Assembly: GCF_022539665.2 (NCBI RefSeq)
Contig: NC_081340.1
Coordinates: 7,439,357 to 7,503,356 of the forward strand
Direction: 5' to 3'
From: Daphnia carinata
Taxonomy: Eukaryota > Arthropoda > Branchiopoda > Diplostraca > Daphniidae
DNA length: 64,000 nt
Positions 23,794 to 36,054 of this stretch are shown here, in pieces (the first letter of the stretch is position 1; each line of letters opens with the position of its first letter). Position numbers and translations under genes: made by a program. Under the pieces are notes generated by a model that saw only the letters and a program-made list of their open reading frames with translations, was not told the DNA's origin and did no database searches.

Positions 23794-24795
23794 CTAAAAA
23801 GTCCATGTATGATGTTCATCGCTGCAATGCCAACGAAATGAAACATCTTTAGGGCCATTTAAGTACCCAGCTTCACCAACACTCTGAACATAAAGGACAA
23901 GTTGTTCTTTAGCAAGAGAAGCAGAATTATTTGAGGCTTCTAGCTGTGACAGAACTATAAAGGATTGCTGTTACACAGGATTCATTCACACAAGATGGTA
24001 CTTCTCATTAGACAATTTGCATACTCTATTACTTTACCTCATACCTTAATGGTAATGCACTTTCAATGTTTTTCAACTGTAGGCTCACTCTTCCCTCCTG
24101 TAACACTTCCAGACTTGACTTGATCCCCCGCTAAAATTCTGTAAATGCAAAATAATAGCATTAAAAATACTTTTTCGATAGACAAAAAACCGAAAAGTAC
24201 CTAACTCATGTTTTATGTTGAACTCGTGCTATTTCTGGGTTTCCGTACCACACCCATTTTCAGCCCAAATATGGTCCCACAATTGTTCAGTTCCATCGCT
24301 GCATGGACTGATTACGAACAATTCTTTTAGTGCAGAATTTAAATTTAACACACTGTCTGATGGTGTACTGAATAACTAAACAATAAATCATTGCTTGTTA
24401 AGATTCTATGCTTATTTTGAATTCTTATTTGAAAAGTTTAGGTACCTGACTGTGTTCACCTAATGCCAATTCATCCTCATGTTCAGTTAGGGATGAGTTT
24501 GGAAAAACCTCCTTCACTGTTTGGAAACTGTTCCGTTCCAATTTGTTTTTTTCCCCTACTGAGCTTATAGACTCAAAATTTGAGCTACAAAACACAAATG
24601 AATAAAAGCAAATAAATAGAATCACTACGTATTAGACCTTACCATCCTTAGCTTTGCTGTTATCTAATATTTTGTGTTGTTCCAATAATTGCGCCTGCAA
24701 CTTCATAATTTGATCTAATAAACAATAATTAATAATTGAAAACCAATATAATAATGTTCATACTTACCATCCTTTTGTTGTATTATCTTATCCAT
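23794..24795 (-). pseudogene. Right-arm copy of the unrecognised multi-exon gene
   Basis: Reading leftward from ATG at 24795, exon 1 reads MDKIIQQKD and splices in phase to a coiled-coil-like exon (QIMKLQAQLLEQHKIL). That exon is followed by a good donor. The next exon opens with stop codons when read in that phase (CTATAA near 24570), although its later part matches the left copy closely and ends EDELALGEHSQ. The two final blocks are preserved as in the left arm, ending at 23794. The lesions differ between the two copies, so a working version probably exists elsewhere in the genome. Protein family not recognised. Confidence 0.5.
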
Positions 24796-25023
24796 TTTTC
24801 AATTGTTCCTCCAGCCACGCGTTATTCTCCGTCCACGCTACTGAACTAACTGCGAATGGCATCCAATGGACTGAAATTGCCTACGCCAGTAATAACGAGT
24901 CTGAGCGGTAGATGGCTACGTGTCGGAAAAAAAAAGTGTGATTTTTTTTTTTTTTTCGGACATTTTTTTTTTTTTTTTTTATGTAAAACGGATTGCCATA
25001 TTTTACCCCAAAAAGAAAATAAT

Positions 25024-25612
25024 AATATTGGCATTTTTTTCTGTCTCACTGCTATCGCTATCTACCGGTCAGATTTATTTAATTCTCCAGATACCCTCAC
25101 CAAATATTTCTGCCGCATCGCGCCAGCGCTGTAGCGTACTGGCGTGCTGGCATTGCGTCAAATATACGATGTATTTCAAAAACGATTAACTTAATGAAAA
25201 AAATAGCAACTTTCCCGGAATCAGCATTCAATTTTGAGTATATCTTGTGATATGCAACCAATTCCGGTGAGTGGCAGTTTCTGCAGGAAAAAATTTTAAG
25301 CCCGACTAAATAAGCCCGACTTTTCTCGGTCGGGCGTAGAATTTTTTTCTGCAAAAATTGACACACACCGGAATTGGTTGCCTATCATAGGATATACGCA
25401 AAAATTGAATGCTGATCCTGGTAAAATTGCTGTTTTTTCATTAAACTAATCGTTTTTGAAATACACCAAACATTTGATACGATGCTGGCGCGCCAGTACG
25501 CTACAGCGCTAGCGCGATGCAGCAGAAATATTTGGTGAGTGTATGGAGAGAACTAACTAAATCTGACCGGTAGATGGCGATAGCAGTAAAACAGAAAAAA
25601 ATGCCAATATTT
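25024..25612. repeat. Second inverted repeat (foldback/MITE-like), arms about 280 bp
   Basis: AATATTGGCATTTTTTTCTG at 25024 mirrors the right end at 25612. The arms pair across their length with scattered mismatches and meet near 25310 in a short GTCGGGC-rich core. No coding capacity. It carries the same ACCGGTAGAT motif as the large palindrome and lies 24 bp from it. A GTAAAACGGAT..CCATA segment flanks it on both sides in direct orientation (24983-25000 and 25636-25653), so it may be inserted in, or nested with, the end of the larger element. Confidence 0.85.
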
Positions 25613-25951
25613 TTTTTTTTTTGGGGGGGTGGGGGGTAAAACGGATTTCCATATTTATAATCTTATTTTAAAAATCCGATAGATGGTAAGATAAAACAGA
25701 ATTTTTTAAAATTTTTATCGAGATTTCAACACGAAAACAAAAAGAATTAAATAAGGAAACCAGGAAAACCGTTTTATTTTTTGGTAATGGGCAATTAAAA
25801 TAATAAAAGCAAGAACATCCTAGTTTATTCTCGGTTAATACCTTAAACCGCATTTTGAAACAATGTAACAATTAAAATTCTGAATACAACATCGGTAATT
25901 CACACTGATAACAACTAAAAATGATCGCGACCTGGGGCCCAATCCAAGTTT
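25613..25951. other. Short gene-free stretch downstream of the KLF gene
   Basis: T-run, G-run, then AT-rich sequence. It probably includes the 3'UTR of the minus-strand zinc-finger gene. Nothing else seen. Confidence 0.5.
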
Positions 25952-27087
25952 CTATCTTGTTGTATCTCTTTCCGAACATGATGAAACGTAAGATTGATTC
26001 GTGCTGCATCCATCGCTGGAATCGAGCGAGGCCGATGGACTTATGTTGATGATACTCTTGCTGTTCTCTCCCGATTTGTATCTCCGGATCTTTGGCGACC
26101 CTTCATCCATTTTTGAATGCCTTCGCACATGTTTGCTACAATGATAAAAACACATCCAGTATAAATTGCGAACATGAAACAAACGCCGATTACCTAAGGT
26201 GATCGGATCGGGTGAATTTCTTTTGGCACACGGCACAGGTAAATCGTTTCTCTCCTGTATGCGTCCGGATATGACGAGCCAGCTCGTCCGACCTGGCGAA
26301 CCTTTTATCGCACTCCGGCCAAGTGCATCCGAATGGACGTTCACCTTTTAAGTTACAATAACAACAACAGAGCTTCTAAATGATCTCATTTCCTTGTGAA
26401 TTCAAAACAAACTGCACATACCCGTGTGTGTTCTCATATGAGCTTTGAGATGAGAACTCTTGCCATAAGTCCTCTCACAAGTTGGATACGAACAGTGGTG
26501 TAATTTGCCACCTGTCACTGCAGCAAGATCTGAAAGCGCGAAAGGCACAAAATTAATTGCTTTCTGATTATTATTTAAATATGAACCTGATATCATGAGG
26601 GCTTCAATGCAAACGTAAAAAAAAAATAATAACAATAAGAAAAGTTGGTATGCGAGCAATGTTGTTTAGTACAATACAAGGGATGGGGGAGTGAAGAGGT
26701 TTGTTTGAACTTACTCGGATTTCGCTGGTTGGAGGCTTTACAAGTCGGCGGTGTTGCTTTTTGTATGGGCTGTACGCTAAAGAGATCTTGACGCACGCGG
26801 GTGAGATCGGTCAAAATGCGGGCGATCATGAACGGAGAAGACGGCGGCTGTTGATGGTGGGGGGCATCAACATTCCTGGTCGTACTTGTTTGAGCAGGAG
26901 GAGAAGCAGCAGCTGGGATAGCAATAGCCGCACTGGAATAGGCTCCTGCCGGCTGCTCCATCACTGTCGGATGGCCTAAAGCTGTGCTCAGGGCTTCTTG
27001 CGAACCACCTTTGCCTCTTCGATCGGTGGTGGCCCTCGACATTGCCAGCAGACAATAGGCCGCTTGGTTGGCTTCGTCCTCATCCAT
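25952..27087 (-). CDS. Kruppel-like transcription factor, BTEB (KLF9/13/14/16) type
   Basis: Minus-strand exons 27087-26715, 26529-26422, 26344-26194 and 26135-25952 encode 271 residues. KLFs bind GC/CACCC boxes through three tandem C2H2 fingers. Here the fingers lie at about 137-159, 167-189 and 197-217, with the KLF linkers THTGERPF and THTGEKRF and the usual DNA-contact residues ([24 protein letters not shown]). The first two fingers have the KLF spacing (CX4C) and the third CX2C. The N-terminus contains [10 protein letters not shown] (about residues 9-18), resembling the Sin3-interacting helix of the KLF9/13/14/16 group, so repression through Sin3A is a reasonable inference. The middle is Ala/Pro/Gln-rich and the tail Ser-rich. 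The frame is open 24 codons further upstream; I chose the ATG at 27087 because a splice acceptor-like CAAAAG lies just before it. Confidence 0.92.
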
Positions 27088-27537
27088 CACACGGCCGGCA
27101 CTAAGAGGACTCTTTTGAAAAACAGACGATACTATGAGATGCGATAAACAGGCACACACTAAAGTCGAAAAAAATGATGTTTATTATTGATTCTAAGGGA
27201 TGAAAATAACTTCTTTTGTGGTACAGGCGGTCGACAGAGATTATCAGTTTGGGGATGGGGCTATTATGGTGTCAACACTTGCAACACCTGGATTCGGAAT
27301 GGACTCTGTGGACGGACGTTATGCTGTCGAATGTGTTTTTTAGTGGTCCAAGCAATTTCAGGAATGATGAGGGGGGACGGTGTACCACTTGAATAACATC
27401 TGCGAAACACGTTCGTGGAACGTGATGAAAACGCGACTAGAACAACTTGGCCACTCGTCGTCGACTGGGCATCGAAATATCAGGAGAGCCCTCACTTGAC
27501 CACTGAGCCGGAACCCTCTCTTTCAACAACAACGAAG

Positions 27538-27569
<32 letters not shown>

Positions 27570-29001
27570 CGACTCTTTCTTCTTCAGTGGAGGAAGAAGG
27601 GGGGAGGTTGAAGTAGGGGGGATGAGTTCAAACCGACAGCGGAACAGCTTTTCCATTTCTTTTTGTTTTCTTTTCTTAATAATCCGATCGTCATCAAAAG
27701 CTGTGGGTTCATTCACGGTCGTTTTTTCATTCTTTCTTCTATTTCTGATTTGTTTTGTTGTTGTTGTTGTTGGAAAACTCTTGGGATACGCCCACTTTTG
27801 ACTGCCACTTAAAAGAATTGAAGCGCTTGCTGGGTGATGACTATGCGCCTACATTCAACGTCATCACAATCGAAATTTGAAAAAAGAAAATTTCTACTAT
27901 TTCTACCGGTGTTGTATTATTAGATTTCTAAAACATTTCCCCCATTTCCTATCGGGCGGGAACAAAGCAACAAGTGATTGTTGTTGCACAGTGCTGTCAC
28001 CTATCGAGTACCACTTCATTACTCTTAAAAACAATAGCGCTCGACAGATGGCTCTGTTCACAACTTTTTCAATTCTTCTCAGAAAACAAATAGAACGCGC
28101 AATTGAGACTTGAAAAATAAAAAATCAAGATGAAAACGTTCTGGTGAACTCGTTAGCGATTGTCCATCTTCGTCAGCAAACTCCCCCCTCCCCGCAACGA
28201 TACCCCCCCCCTAATACAAACAAACAGCCTATTTGTATCTTGGAACGAAATCCCTCAAGAAGTTCTAAGCCATTGGCGAGACACATTGATCCCCATGCCA
28301 ATTAACAGAAAGATAATCCCTCGTAGAATTTTTAAGCGAAAAGAATGGAATTCCGCAGAAACCATACAACGTCAATTCGGAATATTTCTGCTTAATCATC
28401 TTTCCCCGTTCTCTTTGTTTTGTTTTTCTAACGAAACAAAACAGAGCAATAGAAGTGTAGACAAAAAAAAAATGTGAAGAACAAGAAAAACGAAGAAGAA
28501 ATGAGAGGAAAAAAACAAAAGAAGAAGAAGAAGAAAAAACAAACGAAACTAGTAAATAAAAGGGAAAATCTTCTTTGCATCTCGGCAGCTTGTCAACCGA
28601 TACGATCGTGGAAGAATGTCCGGTCGTTGGCTGCTGGACGATGGAAGAGAAGGGAACACAAACTAAAAAGACATACACACAACAAGAAAACAAACCAGAA
28701 AAAAAAAAAAAAAAGGTGGGCAAACCGAAAGATGGCTGCTGTTGCTAGTCGCCAGTTAAATAGCTCTGATTGTCTTCTCCTCTGAAATTTTATTTCATTA
28801 AAAAAAAAAAATGGCTTAGGCATCGCATTTGTCCCCCATTTTACCTCAAAAAAAAAAATTTAAAATGAGGGATAATTTTCCAGGTCCGGAAGCGAAGACC
28901 CTTATGTTTGTCCTGACTAGGAAAAAAAAAAACTATGGATGTGAACTCATAGGGAGGGAGCACAGAAGACACCGGCGTGTTGCACTAACGGGTGTATATT
29001 A

Positions 29002-29036
<35 letters not shown>

Positions 29037-31638
29037 AAGAAGGGAAAGAGGCACCTTGAAAGTATTGTCTCACCTGTGTAACTCTCTAACAACATGCTCT
29101 TTTGTTATGCCACCAAAAGATAAAAGGTAAAGAGATGGGGAGGTACGAAAGTGTCAGAAAGGCAAAAGAATTTGTCCACCCTGAAATGTTTCTTCTTTTT
29201 TTTTTTTTTTGATGGGAGTTATTTCCCTAAAGGTGTGTACTCTACTTGTAGTAACTATAACAAAAGAGCGTATAGTTATAACAGTACGGACATTTCTTTT
29301 TCGGTCGGGCAAGGGCAAAAAAAAAAAAAATCCAACGATCAGATTAAAAAGCAGGGGGGCATTTCCCAACTATTTAAAACGATAATAAACCCCTCGCGTT
29401 TAACAGTCCAATCGTTTTTTTTCCCTCCTCCTTTTTTTTTTGCCAGGTAAAAAGAAGTGAGCAAGAAAAATAATAATTGCAAAATAATAATAAAAACATA
29501 TACAAGTAGATTGAGGTGGTGAAAAAAAAAAAAATGTTTTCAGATGTAATTAAAAAGAATGCGGAAAACGAAATAGAACGTGCCGACACGTCGACCGTCG
29601 GATAATTGCGCTGAAAAAGAAAAAAAAAAAAAAATTAAAATTGAAACTGGGAATTTATTATTTAGAATTTTTTTTTTTTCTTTTCCAACGGATCATTTCC
29701 GGCGTTGGTGACAATACGATAATAACCGACGAGAGAGTTGTTAAAAAACTGTTTTCTCCCCTTCCTAACTGCAGGACGCGTAGCTAAACAGCAGCGGACA
29801 ATTATAGTTCACCTGTCCACGAGAACGATGGCCAAAGCACCTGCACATGGTGTCACCTAGCCGCCGCTTTAATGATCAAACGTGATGGCACTTTTCAGTT
29901 TTGAACCGTTTTTTTTTTTGTTTTTTTTTCGTTTTCAACCCAATTCCACCACCTTTTAACGTCGTGTGCTTCGACAAAGTGAATTTCCATGCCAAAATTG
30001 GAAAGTCATTTGTAGACTCTCGCCATTCCTACATTGCTTTAAATTTAAATTGATGCAGATGTTCGAGATATCTTTGCAACAGGTAGACACTCGTGTAAAA
30101 AAAAACAAAAACGAATGAAGCCAAACCCAATTTTAGTGTCAGTTCTAAAAATATTTCGATCGGGGAATCTTCTTCATTTTTTATTGTGTTTCATTTCCTG
30201 CCCCGAAAAAAAAAAAAAATGATGGAAAGGAAATTTTTTCGAATTGAATATGTGCGCGTCCAATAAAGTGGGGAATGATATGCGTGTAGTAACAGCGCGA
30301 GGTCATCCACCACAAACAAAAAAAAAAAAAAGCGAGTGCGTGTGGGGTCCGCTCTTTTGCTGGACCACCTCACGCACATTTCGATTGGAGCGACAAAAAA
30401 GTTGGTGCCTTCATCTCTCTCTCCCTGAAAATGACGGCGGCGATAAGAAAAAATAAAAAATAAACGTGTTGAATTGCTATCGAAAACACCCAAAATAATA
30501 AAACAAAATGTGAAATTTTAGATAGGCATTTTTTTTTTTTTCGTTTTGTTTTGTGTTTTCTTCTTGTTTGATAAATAATTATTAGCTAGCGGGTGTGCGG
30601 ACCACCTGTGTGTTTGTGATAGCAGGTGAGAAATCATGAGAGAGGCGGATCACACCCCCTCCTAAAAGAATGAAAATAAAGGGAGGGCAGAGAAAACAAA
30701 ATTGGTTGGTGATGGCATAGAAATTTATATTGCATCGATTTTTTTCTTTCTTTTTCTCTGCTGCGTATTTTTCATTTGTTTTTTTTTTTTTTTTTATTTC
30801 AATGCGGCTCTCTTTTTTTTTTTTCTTTTGGGAGGTCCACTCTCCACGCTTGTAAAATCATTTTCTTTTTTCCAACAAAACCCACCCCCTGAAATAAAAA
30901 TGTCCCCATAGGATTTTTCCCGGTCGGGAACGAAGCAATTAAATAAAAACCAAAACATTCACGGAAGGCAAACGCAGACAACCCCCCCGTTTCGAAAAAG
31001 ACATGTCTATTATTATTTACATCCCTCTAGCTGGAAAGAAAAAAAAAAAGATATCAGTGGTTCGTGTCTGGTTCGTTCGTGAGTGATAAAACGAGCCGCT
31101 CCACTCAAAGATCCCGCCAATAGATTTTTCTAAAAAAAAAATCTCGGGTAGAAGAAAACAAAAAAACAATTGCTATTTTTAAGTGCTTTCTTTTTAAAGG
31201 AGGGTAGCACAGAAGAAAATGAATTTTTACCTACGTGACATCGGCAGTGGAAGGGTCTAGAAAAAGATTTGACATTTTTATAATAGACGTAGGTAAAGGC
31301 CATAGGGAACGAAGAGTAGCGAAAAAGAAATAATGATTTTATTTCTTCTTTTTTTTTTTTTTGCCGGCTTTGACTCCTATTTTATTATTTGCGACCAAAA
31401 AATTTTGTTTAAAGCTGTTGATGAAGGGAAACGAGCAAACAGCCATCTTCCACGTTTTTTTTTATGGCTTTACACTCTTTTTGTGCATCGGAAATCTAGT
31501 TTTGAAATCGATTTCATCGCTTCTCTCGTATGCCGAGCAAAAACATTCAAAATGGCCATCGCAAAAACATTTTCTCTGGAACTATTTCTTCCGGGAATCG
31601 AACGAGTCGCCGACCAAGACATTCCAAAAACAGAAAGG

Positions 31639-31676
<38 letters not shown>

Positions 31677-32705
31677 ATATGTTTTCTTTTTATGTCAAAG
31701 GTATTTAGCCTAAATGGCTACTGCTTTACTACTATACGATACGAATGGGAAATTTTATTTATACGGTTTGCCCATACATGTGGGCTATTTAAAACTACAT
31801 TCCATGCGTTTCGGCGCATTTCTAACGAATTTTCCCCCCCACTCCCTTTTGATTTTATTGAAATGTGGACTATGGTTAAAGAAAAAAAAAAAGGGAACCG
31901 GAGCAAAGTGGAAAAAAAAAGAAAAGTTGCCCGATAAAAATGAAAACGTGAACTAAAGAAGAAAAAACAAATCGACTATCGCAAACATTTTTTAAGAGGG
32001 AATGGCGATGACGAGTGAAATGAAATTTCAAGTTATGAAATTTCCGTCGACATAATGAACGTCATGCTATTATCGTTTTATGACGAAAATGAAAATAGCT
32101 GAACAGATAAAGCCAAAAGCCAAGGGACATTTTTACATTCCAAAATCTCGACGGTTCTTTTTTTTTTTTTTTTAGTTTCGGCGACTGATTTCATTGCAAT
32201 GGAACAATAAAAAATGAATTTTAAAGCGTCGTTGTTTACTCTCGAATGACGCAAATGCTCGGTCAAAAAAATGTTTTTTCCCCCTCCGTTCGTTTTCCAA
32301 TATTTGATTTGTTCATCCTCAAAAAAAAAAAAAAAATAAAAAATAAAAAAAAAGAGAAACAAAGTGTGGAGTGAATCAATGTCTCTGGCTGTTTCTATAT
32401 ATAAACGTACGTACATGCATAAGGCATTGAATAAGAATCGGTTGGATTCCGATCATTGACATCATCATCATCATCATCAGAAAACGAGGGGGTAGAGAGA
32501 GAGAGGATCTATCAGGTGCCCGTTATTTATTTTCGTGTGTTTTGTGTGTTTCTCTCTCGCTTGTCTTTTGTTTCACTGTGTGTGTCTGTGTGTGTGCGGG
32601 ACTGTTGTTGAATGCGATGCCATCGTAAATTTTCTCTTTCGGACCGAGGAAGACTTTTCGGCTGGTGGAGGGGAAGAAGAAGAAAAGACAAAAAAAGAAA
32701 AAGAA

Positions 32706-32736
<31 letters not shown>

Positions 32737-35341
32737 CGGAATGAAATAGTTGCGCGATAAAGAGATTACACCATAGCATTTTTATGGGCGCGATCTTCAT
32801 ATTCCCTTTCTCTTCAGACCCAGTCAGTCAGTCACAGTCCCTCACGAAGTCCTTTTTTCATTTCGAAAAAGAAAATGTTTCTATGTCTCACCAAACGGCT
32901 ACGATTGTTTTCGTCCTCGAGAGGGCAGCACTGTCAAGCACCACCCACTTCTCTCTGTCTAAAAATTGTGTGTGTATTTTATTTTTTTTTTTTTCTAAAA
33001 AAAAAAAAAAAAAAAAAAGGTAAGCGCGCTTCTCTCGGCATGTAGACACACACACACACACACACATATAGAGAGAGAGTAGAGATGGGGAGGTGGTGAT
33101 GTTGCCACCCGTCCCGGTCAGTTGCAGTCAAGACCGTTCGAGCGTTCAGACCTGCGCTTCACTTAGTCCCGTTGTCAAAGCCAATTCAACGTCCCCCGGT
33201 CTGACCAGTGTGTACGTGCCCTGTGTTGTGTGTGTGTGTGTATGTGTGTTGAAAAGCTGAACAAGAGACTCCGACGAGCGTATCGATAATGAACAATCCG
33301 CATCGCACGCGATCGTGACGGACAGTCGTCACATGGTGGCCATCATCGGCAATTGATTTTATTACTATTTAATACGTGGGGTTCCTTTCCTTTTTTTTTT
33401 TTGTGCGTGTCTTTCGAGCGCGGCATTTCATTGATGAAAAAGGTGAACATTTACGAGAGTGCATAGGGGCTTTTAGAGAAAAAAAAAAAAAAATTGAAAC
33501 TTTATATTGGACTGGCAAGATTAAAAGCAAATGATTGTGCTCGTATAAAACGTGATGCTACGAGTGATGATGATGACGAGATCGCCGCATCAAAATGCTC
33601 AAAACAAGTAAGACAAATGATTCATTTCCCTCTCTCTCTCTCTGTCTGGTTTTTTTTTTTTAACGTTTCGCCTACAATCAAAACGTGACGAGCTTTTCTT
33701 GTCCAATTTATCTGACCCGACGATAACCCCCTTTTTCATTCTTTCTCTTTCACAATCAAAACAACAACAAATAGAAAATGCCGTTCATCCGCGGTCGGAA
33801 TGCCGGCTTTTTTTTTTTTTTTTTTTTTTCTGACTATTCAAATATTTCCCATTCACCCTTTACCGCACCTATTTTTAAATCTATTACAGGTCATCCTGTT
33901 TTGTTTTTAAACTCCCCGCTTTCCTTAAAAAAAAAAAAAAAAAAAAATACCCAACAAAAGCAAAAATAAAAAAATTCCCGGGAAAAATAGGGGCCAGACC
34001 CAAATAACAAGTCACTGTGTCGTCCGCACGTTGCACATGATACGTCTACTGTATATGCTTTTTTTTTTTTCTCTCTATATATTTACACACACGCACAGAC
34101 CAATAACTTTGTGCGTGTGTATATAAAACATCCAAATGCGCTGTACATCGTCCGAGACTGACCATCCCTCCTATCCTTTCAAAAGAAAAAAAAAAAAAGG
34201 GTCTTCAACTTCTTCTTTTTCATTTTAAAAAATCCGTAACGAATATAAACATTGCGTTACAATTTTATTTTTTTTTTTTTCAAATACCGCGCGCATTAAA
34301 TGTTTTGAAAAAAAAAGGGGGTGGAGGAGGAAGAGGGCACGCGCCTGCGCAGCTATTCAAACGCGGTGTGCGCGCAACATAAGACAAATAAAGCTCATAC
34401 TTTCACGGCTCATGTTGTGACTCGTGAAACATTTTTGATTGTTATTTCTGTCACATCAGAGACGATATTCATTAGACTTTTTCAAAACAAACAGAAACCC
34501 CTGTTCACGAAGAAAAAAGAAAAGAGGAAATCATCCGACACAATAAACAAAAAAAAAAAAAAAAGAAGAAGGTTGAACGGTGCAGGAATGTGTCGTCGTC
34601 AAATTGGCGGCGTGAGCGTGAAATAAACAAACGCTTCTTGTTATTATTGGCCATTTTACACTTGGGGGTGCCGGGTATAGGTTTTTTAGAACTTTTTTCC
34701 TGTTTGAATGACACATCGAGTGAATCTTGCGGTTCTTGTATGTTTTCGTCCGGGATGAGTCAGTTTGGCATCACACACACACCGTGCAAAGCGAAAAAAC
34801 CCGTATGAGTAACTGTGTTTGCTTCTGGAAAAATGCGACAAACAAGAAGCAAACACAAAAAAATAAAAGAAGGGGGGGGGAGGAGGGAGGAGGATGTTTG
34901 TAACAGCCCTCCTGACTCGGAATTCCTGTTTATACTTATTGGCTGCTTCATCTTGAAAAACGGTGAGAGTCTTTTCCCCCCCCATCGTTTGACTATACTG
35001 GGCTCTGCCTTGTCTATTCACGTCGTCAATGCGGAGGCAAAATACGTTTCACATGTCCGGCCTGTTGCTAATCCTGGCAGATGAGCCAGCCGCTCGCTGC
35101 CCAGCCTTCCGCGGAAAACAAAAGATAATCAAAATAGAAACGAAGAAGAAGAAAAAAAAAAAAAAAAAAAAGGGGCAATTGAGAGAAAACAGAACTGACG
35201 AATGGATCACAAAAGAATTTCGACCCCATTTTCTTTTGCAAATAAATCGTCCCGCACCGGATCTGACGATTGTACCAGCCCCCGGATGACGAGCGCGGGG
35301 GCGGAGAAATTCTACTAAGCTCTCAGTCAGCTAGGAGAGAA

Positions 35342-35375
<34 letters not shown>

Positions 35376-36013
35376 CCAAATTCTTTTCTAAACGAGAATT
35401 TAAAGAAAAATGTTGGCGTCATCACACGATCATGTTCTTTCTTTTTCAAATTACTGCGTCAAATGTGACGTCATGGCACGACAGCTTGAGCTGGATTTAC
35501 GTATTATTTAGTTGCTGGAAATGAGAAAAAAAAAAAGGCATCTCACAATTGTCCAGTGCTAAGCGATAAATTATTATTTAAAAGGGAAAAAAAAAAAAAA
35601 AAAGAGAAACCCGGATCTTTGAGACGCGCAGTAGCGCCTTTTTTTCCAGAAAGGCAGAAAAAGAAAAACGAGAGGTCGACACGACACGCTATTCAATCAA
35701 AATATCCCATGTCTATACGTTCACGTTTGACATCAAAGAAAGAAAGAGAAAAAGAAAAACTATTATGTATCCATGATACGTGGACCGTAAAGATGACTGC
35801 ATTTTGTTTAGCTGGATAACATAATAATACAAGCATCGGTTGTATCAAACGAAATTTTTTCCTTTTTTTTTTTTTGGTCAATAGCTTCGTATTTAATTTG
35901 ATTTTTTTTTTTCTGGTGAAAATGGAGGATCGCGCGTGGAGTAATATCGAGATTTAACACTCGACCCATATCGCTTAAAGGTGGCATCTCCTTTGCTCAA
36001 CGGAGACGTTGCA
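27088..36013. other. Gene-poor 9 kb region with long homopolymers
   Basis: No convincing exon on either strand. The sequence is crowded with A- and T-runs of 10-30 bases, GA, ATC and CA microsatellites, and some C-runs. It lies between the 5' side of the KLF gene and the 5' side of the neurotrophin-like gene, so upstream promoters, non-coding first exons and enhancers of both are expected here. Short open frames (for example 28160-28477 and 31333-31641) have no family resemblance and biased low-complexity composition. Confidence 0.55.
33118..33153 (+). promoter_or_regulatory. Candidate core promoter: initiator plus DPE-like element
   Basis: TCAGTT at 33118-33123 fits the arthropod initiator (TCAKTY). 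AGACCT at 33148-33153 fits the downstream promoter element consensus RGWYVT, about 1 bp off the strict +28 position. The next 200 bp are unusually free of homopolymers and GC-richer. It could start a transcript that includes the neurotrophin-like gene 3.6 kb downstream. Sequence match only. Confidence 0.3.
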
Positions 36014-36054
36014 TATAAAAAGGCGGACCACCGATGTGTTTTGGGTGACAGTTG
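36014..36054 (+). promoter_or_regulatory. Candidate TATA promoter upstream of the neurotrophin-like gene
   Basis: TATAAAAA at 36014-36021 is followed by a GACAGTTG initiator-like sequence at 36047-36054, slightly further than the usual 25-31 bp. GGACG repeats just downstream resemble a DPE. The site is 700 bp before the ATG, and upstream ATGs in between imply a spliced or inefficient leader if it is used. Confidence 0.3.

Larger units (their letters stand above)
20029..25000. repeat. Giant inverted repeat (palindrome), arms about 2.2 kb, spacer about 0.5 kb
   Basis: The left arm (20029-about 22240) is the reverse complement of the right arm (about 22755-25000). The outer ends match as TATGG..CCGTTTTAC (20029 onward) and GTAAAACGGATTGCCATA (ending 25000), both followed by A/T runs. 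By eye the inner parts (20471-22240 against 22755-24529) are almost identical, including a 120-codon open frame that is the same in both arms. The outer parts differ at many positions and by indels. Each arm has the exon-like remains of the same unknown gene, pointing inward. The structure could be a foldback-type transposon, two tail-to-tail element copies, or an inverted duplication. No target-site duplication is evident. Confidence 0.9.
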
